64,000 nt of DNA. Origin: Candidatus Melainabacteria bacterium. GTDB taxonomy: Bacteria > Cyanobacteriota > Vampirovibrionia > Obscuribacterales > Obscuribacteraceae. Of the stretch, positions 54,463 through 64,000 are shown piece after piece. Positions within the stretch are counted from its first letter, which is position 1; every line of letters starts with the position of its first letter. Under the pieces are notes generated by a model, which worked only from the letters and a program-made list of their open reading frames with translations, ran no database searches and was not told where the DNA came from. Location of the stretch: the NCBI GenBank assembly GCA_016212515.1, contig JACRFZ010000114.1, forward strand, positions 1 through 64,000, given 5' to 3'. Made by a program: the position numbers and the translations under genes.

Positions 54463-55746
54463 ATGCTCGACCTGAAACTTATCCGTGAGAAAGCCGATTT
54501 CGTAGAAGCCCAGTTGGCCAGACGCCATGGCGGCTTTTCCATCAAGCCCATAGTCGAACTGGATGGACGCTATCGCAAGGCTCAAGCGGAATGGGAGAAT
54601 CTCAACCGCCGTCGCAACGAGATCTCCGAGTCTTTCAAGACCGGCAAATTGCCCAAGGAAGAACTGGAAGCTTTGCGCAAGGAAGCCAGTAGCGCCAAAG
54701 AGAAGCAGGATCAGGTTAACGAAGAGAGAGTCAACCTGGAGCAGGAACTGAACCAGATGCTGCTTTCCATTCCCAACCTGCCGGCGCAAGAAGTACCGGA
54801 CGGCGAGGACGAGAACGGCAATAAAGAAATTTCCACCTGGGGCACCATCCCCAGTATCAAGAATCCCCGTCATCATTATGAAATCGGTACCGACCTGGGC
54901 ATCTTCGACTTTGAGCGCGGCGTCAAAATAGCCGAGTCGCGTTTCACGGTGCTGATGAACTGGGGCGCCAAAATTGAGCGGGCCCTCATGAATTTGATGC
55001 TCGACACCCACGCCGGCAAGGGCTATGTTGAGGTCTTCCCGCCTATCCTGGTGAACCGTGACTGCCTGGTCGGTACAGGGCAATTGCCCAAGTTCGAAGG
55101 CGATTATTACAAGCTTGCCGACGATGATCTTTATCTGGTTCCCACGGCGGAAGTGCCCGTCACCAACCTCTACAGAGAAGAAGTGCTGGAGGAAGAAAAG
55201 CTTCCTATTTTGCACTGCGCCTATACGCCGAACTTCAGAAGAGAAGCCGGTTCTGCCGGAAAGGACACCAGGGGCTATATTCGTCAGCATCAGTTCAATA
55301 AGATTGAACTGGTCAAGTTCACTACCCCGGAAACTTCGGAAGAAGAGCATGAAAAGCTGACTCGCGATGCTGAGACCATTCTAGAAATGTTGCAGCTTCC
55401 CTATCGCCGTGTCTTGCTCTGTTCCGGCGACATTGGTTTCTGCGCCCGCAAGTGCTATGACCTGGAGGTCTGGTTCCCGGCCCAGGACAAGTACAGGGAA
55501 ATCAGCTCCTGCTCCAACTTCGGTGACTTCCAGGCCCGTCGTGCCGGCCTCAAATACCGCCCCAAAGATGGTGGCAAGCCTCGTTTCCTTCACACCATAA
55601 ACGGTTCCGGTCTGGCCATCGGTCGCACCCTGGCCGCCATATTGGAGAACTATCAAAACGACGACGGTTCGGTGACTGTGCCTGAGGTATTGCAGTCTTA
55701 TCTGGGCGGCATTAAGCGCATTGAGCCTCAGCTTACCCATGCCTGA
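54463..55746 (+). CDS. serS: Seryl-tRNA synthetase
   Basis: A 427-residue class II synthetase. The N-terminal antiparallel coiled coil (MLDLKLIREKADFVEAQLARRHGG) is followed by the catalytic core with motif 2 FRREAGSAGKDTRGYIRQHQFNKIE and motif 3 NGSGLAIGRTLAAILENYQ. It charges tRNA-Ser with serine. The start at ATG 54463 matches the family; the frame opens earlier at 54409. It overlaps the next gene by eight bases. Confidence 0.96.
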   Translation: MLDLKLIREKADFVEAQLARRHGGFSIKPIVELDGRYRKAQAEWENLNRRRNEISESFKTGKLPKEELEALRKEASSAKEKQDQVNEERVNLEQELNQMLLSIPNLPAQEVPDGEDENGNKEISTWGTIPSIKNPRHHYEIGTDLGIFDFERGVKIAESRFTVLMNWGAKIERALMNLMLDTHAGKGYVEVFPPILVNRDCLVGTGQLPKFEGDYYKLADDDLYLVPTAEVPVTNLYREEVLEEEKLPILHCAYTPNFRREAGSAGKDTRGYIRQHQFNKIELVKFTTPETSEEEHEKLTRDAETILEMLQLPYRRVLLCSGDIGFCARKCYDLEVWFPAQDKYREISSCSNFGDFQARRAGLKYRPKDGGKPRFLHTINGSGLAIGRTLAAILENYQNDDGSVTVPEVLQSYLGGIKRIEPQLTHA

Positions 55747-56533
55747 GTTCAGCCAGGCAAGCGCCCTTTCGTCGGCACCGTCGCCAATGCGCCGACATCG
55801 CTTCGTGCAGGCTGCTTGTTTGTTCTCTGCTGTGGCCCATGTGGCGGCTACTCTCATCTGTGTCTACACATTCAAGGAAGGCAACTTCCTGCAATTCTCT
55901 CCCGTCAAGCTCATGCAATTTGTGCCTGAGCATATCTGGCTCTGGCGCTCTTCCTGCCTGCTCGTGATGCTTTCCTCGGTTTCCACCCTGGTTTTCATTC
56001 TGGCCATGAGGGAGGTTCTGGAAGAAAAGTATCGCTTTCTGGTAGGTATTGCCGTCTGTTTCTCCCTGATTGCCTGCAGTCAGGATCTGGCTGCCATAGC
56101 CAGAATGATGGTACTTTTCTCCGATGTTTGTTTGCAGGGAGTTCTGAGCGGCTCTCTCGCCAATGTCCGAGCCGACTATGCCCAGAGCGGCTGGTTCATT
56201 CTCAATGAGTCCATCACTCAGAGTTTTTTATTGGCTTCTTTCCTTTACGGCATGGGTGGACTCTGCATCGCCCTCTGCCTGACCCGCACCAAAATTCTAG
56301 AAAGTCGCCTGGCCTTCGCTCATTTACCGGTCTGGCTGGTGATGATTGCCAGTTCGGTGACTACCTTCTTCGGTCTTTTGCCGGCTTCTGTGGTGCTTCT
56401 ATTTCTAGCCAATCTCGGTATCTCTTTGATCAGTGCCTTTTCAGGCGTGGCTACCGATGCCGTATTAAAGTCGCCGCTAGCCAGGGCTCCCGGAGAAGTA
56501 GCTACCGATCTCGATAATTCGGGTTTCTTCTGA
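55739..56533 (+). CDS. Polytopic membrane protein
   Basis: A 264-residue protein with about six hydrophobic segments (e.g. FVQAACLFSAVAHVAATLICVY, SCLLVMLSSVSTLVFILAM, FLVGIAVCFSLIAC, LPVWLVMIASSVTTFFGLLPASVVLLFLA). I recognise no family. Its ATG overlaps the end of serS by eight bases, so it is likely co-translated with it. Confidence 0.65.
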   Translation: MPEFSQASALSSAPSPMRRHRFVQAACLFSAVAHVAATLICVYTFKEGNFLQFSPVKLMQFVPEHIWLWRSSCLLVMLSSVSTLVFILAMREVLEEKYRFLVGIAVCFSLIACSQDLAAIARMMVLFSDVCLQGVLSGSLANVRADYAQSGWFILNESITQSFLLASFLYGMGGLCIALCLTRTKILESRLAFAHLPVWLVMIASSVTTFFGLLPASVVLLFLANLGISLISAFSGVATDAVLKSPLARAPGEVATDLDNSGFF

Positions 56534-57092
56534 TGCAAGATTTGGCAGATGCGGACTCTGCATTCGCGCACTCTGCATTCGCGCACGAGGAGCGGCGTAG
56601 CTCTTTTGCGGAACCACTGCAAATGTAACAATAGCGATTTGAAGAAATATTGCATCAGGGTTTCGGGACTTTTCCAAAAATGAAAGCTAGTCTGGGTTGG
56701 CGTTTTCACTGTCAAACAGATTTTATTTTTCTGGTTACATGAGTTTAGCGATTTTTTGACCAGGCTCTCCAAAGATAGGGAGCCTCTTGGTTCCGGCCCG
56801 CTTTCGAAAATGAACAGTTGCAGGGTAGCTGACTGCCAAGCTCGCTTTGAACGGCAATTATTTTCAGCCGGCGGGTGAAGGGGGGGCAGATGGCAGACGG
56901 CAGATGGCTTCTACAGGCGGCTCAGCCAAGAAAAATTTTAGATTGGCTTGCTTGTCTGGGGTGATTGATTCGATTGGCTGGATGGTTGTATTATTGTCCG
57001 CCTGTTGTGGGAATTGGTTGGGATGGCTTTGAACGGGCTTGCTTCCAATCCAGGCTTCCCTTTGTAGCTTGCTTCGGTGAGTAGGGTCTAAA
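56534..57092. other. Long intergenic region before pdxR
   Basis: 559 bases with no convincing gene. It has a 15-base tandem repeat (56555-56569 and 56570-56584), an A/T-rich middle, and near its right end repeated ATTGGCT sequences that continue into the start of pdxR. Short frames here show no conserved features. Confidence 0.6.
56555..56584. repeat. 15-bp tandem duplication
   Basis: ACTCTGCATTCGCGC occurs twice in perfect tandem just after the membrane-protein stop codon. Probably a replication-slippage duplication. Confidence 0.85.
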
Positions 57093-57118
57093 TTGGCTGG
57101 TGTCTGGTTGAATTGGCT
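56942..57118 (+). promoter_or_regulatory. ATTGGCT direct repeats upstream of and over pdxR start
   Basis: Four exact copies of ATTGGCT at 56942, 56973, 57092 and 57112, with near-copies between (GAATTGGTTGG, GATGGCT). PdxR/MocR regulators often bind direct repeats near their own gene and pdxS; these could be such sites. Confidence 0.45.
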
Positions 57119-58631
57119 TGATCTATTTTCAGACTTTGACGGCAGCGTCGGTGGCAGACCCCTTTACCGGCGCATAGTCGATCATCTGGCCGCTCTCATT
57201 CAAGGCGGTACCCTGCCGGGAGGCACCCGCTTGCCCACCAACCGTGAGCTTGCCGCCCTTTTGCAACTGGACCGCTCTACCATCGCTAGAGCTTATGAAG
57301 AGCTTATCTCTATGGGCCTCATATACTCCCACGTCGGTCGGGGCAGCTTTGTCTGCGATGCTCCGCCGGAGAGCCGGTCCGATGCCTGGAGTGGTCGCTA
57401 TTCCAGTTATGGTGGTGAACTCAAGCAATTAATGGAATGCCTGCCGGACCCTTCGGTCAGAAGCTATCCCGGGGGAGTCATCTCTTTTGCCGCCGGTATA
57501 CCATCTGCTGATTCTTATCCGGAAGAAGAGTTTTCCTCCATAATCAAGACTCTCGCCGATGGCAATGCCGGGACGCTCTTTAAGTTTTCTCCGGCAAGCG
57601 GTGAACCCACCCTGCGCAAACTGGTGCTGGAGCATCTGGCTGGTCGTTCACTCATGGCCAGCGATGCGGAGCTCATGATTTTGAGCGGTTCCCAGCAGGG
57701 CATCGACCTCATGTCCAATATGTTTCTTGATGCCGGAGATCTGGTGGTGACGGAAGATCCCACATATTTCTGGGCAATTTCCAATTTCCGGGCGCACCGG
57801 GCCCGCATCGTCGGCATACCCTTAGATGAAGAAGGCATTCGTCTGGATATGCTCCAGGCGGTTCTGCAAAAGGGGCGAGTCAAGTTCATTTACTTGATGC
57901 CTTCCGGCCAGAACCCCACAGGTCTGACTATGTCGATGGAAAGGCGGCGGGCTGTATTGGAACTGGCCAGGCGCTACAACACTCCCATTTTTGAAGATGA
58001 TTTTTCCGGAGATCTTGATTACGAAGGCGGCCCCTTACCGCCCCTGAGAGCCCTTCCCGGTGGCCAATCTCTGGTGGTTTACCAGGGCACCTTCTCCAAG
58101 GCCCTGGCTCCCGGCATACGTCTTGGCTGGTTGGTTGCTCCAGCACCAGTGGTAGAGCGTCTCAACTTCGCCAAGCGCGGTAGCGACCTTTCCACCAGCT
58201 CCCTCACCCAGACTCTTCTGTCCGAGTTTCTACGCCGTGGTTCTTATGGTCGCCATCTGGAGCGCATTAATGCACTGTATGCCGCTCGTCGTGATACCAT
58301 GCTCGGTGCTCTCGAGCGGTGCTTCGCCAATAGCGGCGTCACCTATTTGCGACCCCGCGGCGGGCTCTTCATCTGGATGACCTTGCCGGAGGGTATGGAT
58401 GCTCGTAACTTCCTCAGTTTCGGCGAGCAAGAAGGGGTTTCCTTTTCGCCCGGCGACATATGTTACGTGGGTAAGGCCGATCCCTGTACCTTGAGACTTT
58501 CCTTTATTCAAAATGACACTACTGCCATTGAAGAAGGCGTCGAACGTCTGTTTACCGCTTTCAGAAAATACCGTAGAGCCATGGGCCTGCAAACAATAGA
58601 TATAACCGAACCTGAGCATGTCTTGATCTAG
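57093..58631 (+). CDS. pdxR: PdxR-type MocR regulator
   Basis: A 512-residue protein. The N-terminal GntR-type wHTH ([54 protein letters not shown]) is fused to a type-I aminotransferase-like domain with [29 protein letters not shown] and the PLP lysine in [17 protein letters not shown]. Such proteins sense pyridoxal phosphate and regulate pdxST. It is directly upstream of pdxS on the same strand; in many bacteria it is divergent. The start is TTG 57093. Confidence 0.88.
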   Translation: MAGVWLNWLDLFSDFDGSVGGRPLYRRIVDHLAALIQGGTLPGGTRLPTNRELAALLQLDRSTIARAYEELISMGLIYSHVGRGSFVCDAPPESRSDAWSGRYSSYGGELKQLMECLPDPSVRSYPGGVISFAAGIPSADSYPEEEFSSIIKTLADGNAGTLFKFSPASGEPTLRKLVLEHLAGRSLMASDAELMILSGSQQGIDLMSNMFLDAGDLVVTEDPTYFWAISNFRAHRARIVGIPLDEEGIRLDMLQAVLQKGRVKFIYLMPSGQNPTGLTMSMERRRAVLELARRYNTPIFEDDFSGDLDYEGGPLPPLRALPGGQSLVVYQGTFSKALAPGIRLGWLVAPAPVVERLNFAKRGSDLSTSSLTQTLLSEFLRRGSYGRHLERINALYAARRDTMLGALERCFANSGVTYLRPRGGLFIWMTLPEGMDARNFLSFGEQEGVSFSPGDICYVGKADPCTLRLSFIQNDTTAIEEGVERLFTAFRKYRRAMGLQTIDITEPEHVLI

Positions 58632-58659
58632 ACGTGCCACCAAAAAAGAGGAGCTTGAA

Positions 58660-59580
58660 ATGACACGGGTTACTAAAACAGTAGAGACGATTGGCAAGAT
58701 TGCTACCGGCACTGAACTGGTGAAGCGCTCTCTGCCGGCCATGCTCAAGGGCGGCGTCATCATGGACGTGGTCAATGCCGAACAGGCCAAAATTGCCGAA
58801 GAGGCCGGTGCCGTAGCGGTCATGGCCCTTGAGCGCGTGCCCGCCGATATCAGAGCCGACGGCGGCGTGGCCAGAATGTCCGACCCTGAGCTGATAAGCC
58901 AGATCATCGAAGCGGTTTCCATACCGGTGATGGCTAAAGCTAGAATCGGACATTTTGTGGAAGCACAGATTTTGCAGTCGCTTGGAGTTGACTGCGTGGA
59001 TGAAAGCGAAGTCTTGACTCCCGCCGATGAGCAGTACCATATCGACAAAAACCAGTTTGATATCCCCTTCGTCTGTGGTGCCAAAAACCTCGGCGAAGCT
59101 CTGCGCCGCATCGGCGAAGGTGCTGCCATGATCCGCACCAAGGGCGAGGCCGGTACCGGCGACGTTGTGGAAGCCGTGCGTCATGCCCGCACCATCCTTG
59201 GTGAAATTAGAAGGTTGACCGTTCTTCCCAAGGAAGAACTGATGACCTATGCTAAAGAAATAGGCGCCCCCTTCGAGCTGGTCAAGCAAGTGGCGGAAGA
59301 AGGCAAATTGCCGGTGGTCAACTTCGCTGCCGGCGGTATCGCTACACCGGCTGATGCTGCTTTGATGATGCAGATTGGTGTGGAAGGTGTATTTGTGGGC
59401 TCCGGTATCTTCAAATCCGGCGATCCCATGAAACGGGCCTGTGCCATCGTCAAAGCCACCACCTTCTACAAAGATCCGGAAGTACTGGCCAAGGTCAGCC
59501 GCAATCTTGGAGAAGCCATGGTCGGTCGCTCGGCGCGCACCCTGGTCGGTGATGAAACCCTGGCTGCCCGCGGCTGGTAA
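58660..59580 (+). CDS. pdxS: Pyridoxal 5'-phosphate synthase subunit PdxS
   Basis: A 306-residue enzyme of the SNZ family. [68 protein letters not shown] and [18 protein letters not shown] are near-invariant family blocks. It builds PLP from ribose 5-phosphate, glyceraldehyde 3-phosphate and ammonia from PdxT. GAGGAG precedes the ATG. pdxT begins 17 bases after. Confidence 0.97.
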   Translation: MTRVTKTVETIGKIATGTELVKRSLPAMLKGGVIMDVVNAEQAKIAEEAGAVAVMALERVPADIRADGGVARMSDPELISQIIEAVSIPVMAKARIGHFVEAQILQSLGVDCVDESEVLTPADEQYHIDKNQFDIPFVCGAKNLGEALRRIGEGAAMIRTKGEAGTGDVVEAVRHARTILGEIRRLTVLPKEELMTYAKEIGAPFELVKQVAEEGKLPVVNFAAGGIATPADAALMMQIGVEGVFVGSGIFKSGDPMKRACAIVKATTFYKDPEVLAKVSRNLGEAMVGRSARTLVGDETLAARGW

Positions 59581-59597
59581 GAGGAAAACCTGTAACT

Positions 59598-60245
59598 ATG
59601 ACGAAAACTGATCGCCGTCCCCTGGTGGGGGTTCTTGCCCTGCAGGGCGATTTCAGCGAACACGAGGCCAGGTTGAGGGAAGCTGGTGCCGATACCAGAC
59701 AGATTCGCTATGCCTCTCAAGTAGCCGACCTTGACGGTCTGGTCATTCCCGGTGGTGAGTCCACCGCCATTGCCAGACTGACGGAAGAGGGGGCGGCGGT
59801 CATTTTCGCTACAGTTAAGGAGCGCATTTTGGAAGGCATGCCTGTGTGGGGCACCTGCATGGGTTCGATTTTCCTGGCTGAGGAAATCGAAGGTAGTGCG
59901 CAGGGGCGCCTCGCTGTTATGTCCATAAAAGTTCGGCGTAATGCCTTCGGTCCGCAGAAGAGAAGCTTTGAGTGTCCTCTGGAAATCACCGGTCTGGGAG
60001 AACCTTTCCCGGCTGTCTTTATCAGAGCCCCTCTAATAACGGCTGTGGGTGATGGCGTGGACGTATTGGGTGTTCTGCCGGCGGAACTGAATGCCGGTGC
60101 CTCAGGCATAGTTATGGCCAGGCAAAAGAATATGCTGGTGACGGCTTTTCACCCGGAGTTGACCGCCGATTTGCGTGTCCATTCTTACTTTCTGCAAATG
60201 GTTGGCGAGCACGTTTCTCGTCCCCTCAGCAGTACCGGCGTATAA
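59598..60245 (+). CDS. pdxT: Pyridoxal 5'-phosphate synthase glutaminase PdxT
   Basis: A 215-residue glutamine amidotransferase. VGVLALQGDFSEHEARL, VIPGGESTAIARL and VWGTCMGSIFLA (nucleophile Cys) are followed by FHPEL (His/Glu of the triad). It supplies ammonia to PdxS. Ends 32 bases from the convergent kinase gene. Confidence 0.96.
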   Translation: MTKTDRRPLVGVLALQGDFSEHEARLREAGADTRQIRYASQVADLDGLVIPGGESTAIARLTEEGAAVIFATVKERILEGMPVWGTCMGSIFLAEEIEGSAQGRLAVMSIKVRRNAFGPQKRSFECPLEITGLGEPFPAVFIRAPLITAVGDGVDVLGVLPAELNAGASGIVMARQKNMLVTAFHPELTADLRVHSYFLQMVGEHVSRPLSSTGV

Positions 60246-60277
60246 TCAGCGAAAAGTTTTTACCCGTCGCCCCGTAA

Positions 60278-63136
60278 CTACTTTAGTTCTCTCAGCGGTT
60301 GGCTCTCCGCCGCGAGATTTTGCTGCAGGTCTTTTATAGATCGGCTCAGACTTTCGGCCCGCTCCAGGTCGTGTCTGTAGGTGGCGGTCCTTTTGGCTGA
60401 CTCTACCTCAACTTTTAGATACTTCAGATTTGAATCTATTTCATAAGCCGCTTTCTCCAAGTCTTGTTTTGCTTCGCTTGGCTGCAGAAGCTCCTTTTGG
60501 CACAATGCTCTCAGATAGAGAATCTTAGCGCTGAAAAATTTTGCCTTCAGCCTGCTGACTCTGGCAAATTCAGGATCTTCACCCTCCGCTTCCTCCACCA
60601 CCTTTTGGTCACTGAGCGCAGTCTCCAGGCACTTCATAGCGGCCTTGACGTCGAACCAATTCGGATTCAGTCTGTCGCTCATTACTTCGGCCAGGGCTAT
60701 ATTGGTGTCTCTTCTGTGGTGGGAACGGTATAGTCCGGATAGATGCAGCCTATCTTCAATGACCTGCGCTAACTTTAGTAATTTCATTTTGACGGGCAGC
60801 GTAAAGCGACTGGAGTAGAAGTCAGCCAGTTCTTCCAGGGCCGTGGCTGCTTCCGGTAGGTTGCCCATACCGTAATGGAGGGAAAAGAGGCGATAATTTA
60901 TTAAAGGCTCTCGTTTTTCATTGAGGAGGTTTTTCAAGAGATACTCTTTCAGATAGAGCATTCGGGCTAGATAAATATTGGAGCGGCTGCTGTCGGCCTG
61001 GAAAAGAGCCAGGGCTGATTCTAATTTCCTTCTAGCTATTTCTCGAGGGGAACCTTCCCTGTCGGTGGATTTCTTCCCATCTTTATTGCCGTCCGGATTG
61101 GCGGAGGCCTGTCCTACCCTGCCCAGGCAGGCAAAGTAGCTCAAGCGGGCATCTCCTTCATCTCTATCGAGCCAGCGGCGGCACTTACGAATTAGATCCA
61201 GGCATTCCGCTTCATTGAATTCCTTCAGCATGAAATGGGAATGACAGTTCATGCCTCTTGCCAAAAGGGTTCTTTTGTCGTCTTCATGATAGATTTTTTG
61301 GAACAGCTTTTGCGCCTCTTCAAAGCATTCGTAAGCGTCCCAGTAGTCCTCCGCGGAGGCATAGAAAGAGCCCAGATAATAGTAGTTCCAAGCCAGGTCA
61401 TCAATATTATTGTCTTTCTTGAGTTTCGGCAGTTCGTTTTTCAGGTCCCAGAGTCGGTCTGACTCCCCCTTCAGATAGGCGCCACCTGCTTCAGCCCGGC
61501 GCAAGGCGCAGAGGGTTCTGATCAGGCTTTTGGCGGCGGCTTCGAAGGTCGGATCATTTCTGGTGAGTTCGAAGGCCCGGTCAAAGATCTGCATCTGCAG
61601 TGACAGAGGGATGTAGCCGTCATCTTCCAGAAGCATGGTCTTGAGGCGTCCGTAAGTCTCCGTGTCCAACTTCTTGAGTCGGTCCAATTTTCCCTTCAGG
61701 TATTCGGCGTTTTTTATGCGTCTGGAACTATGGGCCTCGGGTAGCTTCGTCGGTGTCTCGGTGCTGTTGTCCTTGATTTTCTTGATGAAGTCCAGGGTAT
61801 CAAGATCGTCTCGGCTTACGCCGTAGGCGTCATAGTAGACGCTGTCTTCTTCTATTTTTGCCAGGTTTTTGACCATGGCTGTCGCTTCCTTGAGAATAGG
61901 CTCGCCGGACGGATCTCCGCTATTTAGTAGCTCCTGCGCGGAGAGCATTTTGTGCTGCCAGTTGAGCAGGTAATCTAGGCGAGCGGCAGGCCCTTTCTCC
62001 ACCGGAGCTGTTTCACTAATGATGGGCTCGGTAGCGCCTGTGCTGCTGCGACCCCAGAAGTAGCCGCCGGCTGCGGCCAGGCTGCCGGTTGTAATTAAAA
62101 CGAGAAGCGGAACCAGTGGGCTTCTGTTTTTCTGGCGCGACTTTTTCTTAAGGACGGCCTGGAGATCCTCTTTCAAGGCGGCGATTGATTGATAGCGATG
62201 CTCGGGATCCTTTTCCAGGCAGGTGGAAGTGATGCGGGAGAGTTCCTTGATATGAGCGGTGTCCGGTACGACTTTACTGAGGGGACGGGCTTCTACGCTG
62301 GCTTGCAGACGCAAAGTATCGAGGGAATTTTTGCCTACAATAGGCGGCTTACCAGCTAGAAGCTCGTAAAGAATGCAACCCAGTGAGTAGATTTCCGAGC
62401 GTTCATCGAGGGTTTCACCGGCGCATTGCTCCGGACTCATGTGTTGCGGTGAGCCCACTACTTCGCCGGTGGGGGTATAGAGAATGCCCTGACTGTCGTC
62501 ACCGTCAGGGGTGATGGCGCGGGCGATGCCAAAGTCGATCAACTTGACCAGGTCTTGAGGCATGCCCTTGCCTGGATGTGATTTCTCTTTTACCAGAATG
62601 ATATTGCCTGGTTTCAGATCGCGGTGAATGATGCCCTGAGAGAGAATGTATTCGAGGGCATCGGCGATTTGCAAAACAATTTTGACCGCTCTTTCGGCGC
62701 TCAAGCGCTGCAGCACCGAGAGTTCCTGCTCCAGCGAGCGGCCTTCCACGAAGTCCATTACCAGGAAGGGCGGACCGTCCGTTGGCGAGGCAAATTCCAT
62801 GGTTCGCACTATGTTCTTGTGCTCCAGCATGGTTGCCAGTTTGGCCTCTTGTTGGAAGCGCTGGAGCCCCCGCCCATCCTGATCCATCTGGGGCAAAATG
62901 ATTTTTATGGCTCGCAGTTGATTGAGAAGCAGATGCCTGGTCTTATAAACCAGGCTCATGCCGCCTTTGCCTACGAGTTCGATGACTTCGTAATGACCAC
63001 CGATAATCTGACCGGGTCTGTAGCCGCTCACGCTAGTGGGACCCCGGGCGATGACGCTCTCGGCGGAGGTCATGCCGTCCACCCGCTGGGTGTGCTCCTG
63101 CTCCTGCCTGTTTGCCCCTTGAGAATCCGGCTCCAT
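60278..63136 (-). CDS. Membrane Ser/Thr protein kinase with helical-repeat domain
   Basis: About 952 residues. The Hanks-type kinase domain has YEVIELVGKGGMSLVYKTRH (Gly loop), RAIKII (ATP lysine), HRDLKPGNIIL, DFGIAR and SPQHMSPEQCAG. A membrane helix follows (PLVPLLVLITTGSLAAAGGYFWG). The large C-terminal part is mostly alpha-helical repeats (TPR/SEL1-like). It probably phosphorylates cytoplasmic targets in response to an extracytoplasmic cue. ATG 63136 has AAGGA 11 bases upstream; a TTG lies at 63145. Confidence 0.92.
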   Translation of the reverse strand: MEPDSQGANRQEQEHTQRVDGMTSAESVIARGPTSVSGYRPGQIIGGHYEVIELVGKGGMSLVYKTRHLLLNQLRAIKIILPQMDQDGRGLQRFQQEAKLATMLEHKNIVRTMEFASPTDGPPFLVMDFVEGRSLEQELSVLQRLSAERAVKIVLQIADALEYILSQGIIHRDLKPGNIILVKEKSHPGKGMPQDLVKLIDFGIARAITPDGDDSQGILYTPTGEVVGSPQHMSPEQCAGETLDERSEIYSLGCILYELLAGKPPIVGKNSLDTLRLQASVEARPLSKVVPDTAHIKELSRITSTCLEKDPEHRYQSIAALKEDLQAVLKKKSRQKNRSPLVPLLVLITTGSLAAAGGYFWGRSSTGATEPIISETAPVEKGPAARLDYLLNWQHKMLSAQELLNSGDPSGEPILKEATAMVKNLAKIEEDSVYYDAYGVSRDDLDTLDFIKKIKDNSTETPTKLPEAHSSRRIKNAEYLKGKLDRLKKLDTETYGRLKTMLLEDDGYIPLSLQMQIFDRAFELTRNDPTFEAAAKSLIRTLCALRRAEAGGAYLKGESDRLWDLKNELPKLKKDNNIDDLAWNYYYLGSFYASAEDYWDAYECFEEAQKLFQKIYHEDDKRTLLARGMNCHSHFMLKEFNEAECLDLIRKCRRWLDRDEGDARLSYFACLGRVGQASANPDGNKDGKKSTDREGSPREIARRKLESALALFQADSSRSNIYLARMLYLKEYLLKNLLNEKREPLINYRLFSLHYGMGNLPEAATALEELADFYSSRFTLPVKMKLLKLAQVIEDRLHLSGLYRSHHRRDTNIALAEVMSDRLNPNWFDVKAAMKCLETALSDQKVVEEAEGEDPEFARVSRLKAKFFSAKILYLRALCQKELLQPSEAKQDLEKAAYEIDSNLKYLKVEVESAKRTATYRHDLERAESLSRSIKDLQQNLAAESQPLRELK

Positions 63137-63239
63137 TTCAATCAAGTTCCTTAGAGAGCAGAAACTACATTCTACTAGTAAGATGGAGTGACCGGTGCCC
63201 TGTCCCGCCCTGAAAATTATTCCCTGACTGAGCCTGCCT

Positions 63240-63599
63240 GTGCTGAGTTTTTATGTCTATCAGTTTCTGCCTATTGTCATCGTGGAAGCGATAGTGCTCT
63301 GGCGTATGCACTGGGGCAGTCTGCCGCGCTGTTTCTATGATTCCCTGATGATGAATTTTGCCTCCTTTCTGGGACTGGTGCTGGGTCTTGGCCCATATCT
63401 CACCGGCAGCAGCCCCTGGGGACTGACCCTCTTCGGCACCTATTCGGTCATGGTGGAAGGCACCGTGCTCATGCTTCTGGAAAGACGTGATGCTCGCCAG
63501 GTATGGGCTTGCGCCCTGACAGCCAATTTGCTGGGTTGCATACTCCTGGCCATCGAAGTGCTTGTGCGCTCGATTCCCGAACTGCTCTCAGTCAAATAG
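63240..63599 (+). CDS. Small membrane protein (119 aa)
   Basis: A 119-residue protein with three hydrophobic segments (FYVYQFLPIVIVEAIVLWRM, FASFLGLVLGLGPYL, VWACALTANLLGCILLAIEVLV). The start is GTG. I recognise no family. It is divergent from the kinase and precedes the Acs-like gene. Confidence 0.6.
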   Translation: MLSFYVYQFLPIVIVEAIVLWRMHWGSLPRCFYDSLMMNFASFLGLVLGLGPYLTGSSPWGLTLFGTYSVMVEGTVLMLLERRDARQVWACALTANLLGCILLAIEVLVRSIPELLSVK

Positions 63600-63727
63600 G
63601 AAATTTATCTGAGTTTCAGGCTTGTAAAGAGCCACTTCCCGGTAATATGAGCGTCGTTCGGTGCTCCGCGCCCTGTCTTGGGTGCCGCAAGCACCTTGTA
63701 CCCCTCTTCTAAAAGAGTGCTTTTGCA

Positions 63728-64000
63728 ATGAGTCAAACCATCACCCAGGAAGTTATTTGGCAGCCCAGCGGCAAGTATCTGGAAAGTCGCGTCGCTCAGT
63801 TCATGAAAGAGCATCAGATTTCCGACTGGCGGCAGTTGATCGAGCGCTCCAATGAAGACACCGAGTGGTTCTGGGAAAATGCCCTCAAGTACATGGGCTT
63901 TCAGTGGCACAAGCCGTACAGCAAATTGAAGGATGAAAGCAAGGGGTTCGCCTGGACCAAATGGTTCGTGGACGGCCAGTTGAATATTATCTCCAACATC
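63728..64000 (+). CDS. Acetyl-CoA-synthetase-like enzyme, 3' truncated
   Basis: The first 91 codons of a gene that runs off the window. YLESRVAQFMKEHQISDWRQLIERSNEDTEWFWENALKYMGFQWHKPY and KGFAWTKWFVDGQLNIISN match the N-terminal ACAS_N domain of acetyl/propionyl/acetoacetyl-CoA synthetases. The AMP-binding domain is beyond the window. A second relative of acsA at 18088-19935. Confidence 0.85.
   Translation, partial: MSQTITQEVIWQPSGKYLESRVAQFMKEHQISDWRQLIERSNEDTEWFWENALKYMGFQWHKPYSKLKDESKGFAWTKWFVDGQLNIISNI

Noticed and set aside
54430-55350. Long minus-strand frame opposite serS
   Set aside because: Antisense shadow of a highly conserved enzyme gene.
56847-57032. 61-codon frame before pdxR
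   Set aside because: No conserved features; the region is repeat-rich and likely regulatory.
1-64000. CRISPR array
   Set aside because: No regularly spaced direct repeats were found.

Overview
The window looks like a chromosome segment from a non-photosynthetic relative of the cyanobacteria (Melainabacteria/Vampirovibrionia, possibly an Obscuribacter-type organism). I infer this from the lysA-cdaA linkage, a cyanobacterial-style DUF2993 protein, many TPR and Ser/Thr-kinase proteins, lipoproteins typical of a two-membrane cell, and GrpE/DnaJ proteins with long unusual tails. This is a lineage guess from gene content, not a database match. No rRNA, tRNA or CRISPR array was recognised.

Region 1 (1-9504) is accessory DNA, probably an integrated element. 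From left to right it carries a truncated AlbA_2-type gene, an OLD-like ATPase fused to a TOPRIM domain, a three-gene minus-strand operon of unknown function ending in a membrane protein, and a tiny basic ORF. It ends with a minus-strand replication/control module: two excisionase-like HTH proteins, a coupled 67-residue protein, a DUF3987 protein and an archaeo-eukaryotic primase. A cluster of inverted repeats (7809-7941) lies just upstream of the DUF3987-primase pair. No integrase is visible; the left part of the element is outside the window.

Region 2 (9850-34160) is mostly housekeeping and envelope: grpE-dnaK-dnaJ, a secreted YVTN beta-propeller, a YchJ-like protein, a TadE-like pseudopilin, dnaB, acs, a TPR/SpoU methyltransferase pair, a very long Tad-domain protein, a TPR membrane protein, an ArsC-like protein, a Nudix hydrolase, a PHB-depolymerase-like esterase, folC, a carboxypeptidase-regulatory repeat protein, a HExxH lipoprotein and a secreted two-repeat protein.

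Region 3 (34335-45806) is the most unusual. A second giant Tad-domain protein is followed (reading the minus strand) by a run of genes transcribed from about 45306: an exported TPR protein, an RNA polymerase beta subunit (RpoB) whose start codon overlaps the TPR stop codon, a two-TM VirB2-like protein, a secreted protein and a winged-helix protein. No rpoC and no ribosomal-protein genes are nearby. RpoB keeps its catalytic motifs but departs from consensus in the rifampicin-pocket region and carries a roughly 277-residue proline/acid-rich tail. Nested palindromes precede the operon, and a strongly folded intergenic segment lies beyond them. I propose this as a second, specialised beta subunit.

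Region 4 (45807-64000) is again mainly core: a NarL-type response regulator with a C-terminal coiled coil, DUF2993 and GerMN envelope proteins, rpmE, pyrF, lysA-cdaA plus a secreted protein, a YraN-like nuclease, serS, a polytopic membrane protein, pdxR-pdxS-pdxT (vitamin B6), a large Ser/Thr kinase, a small membrane protein and the first 91 codons of a second acetyl-CoA-synthetase-like gene.
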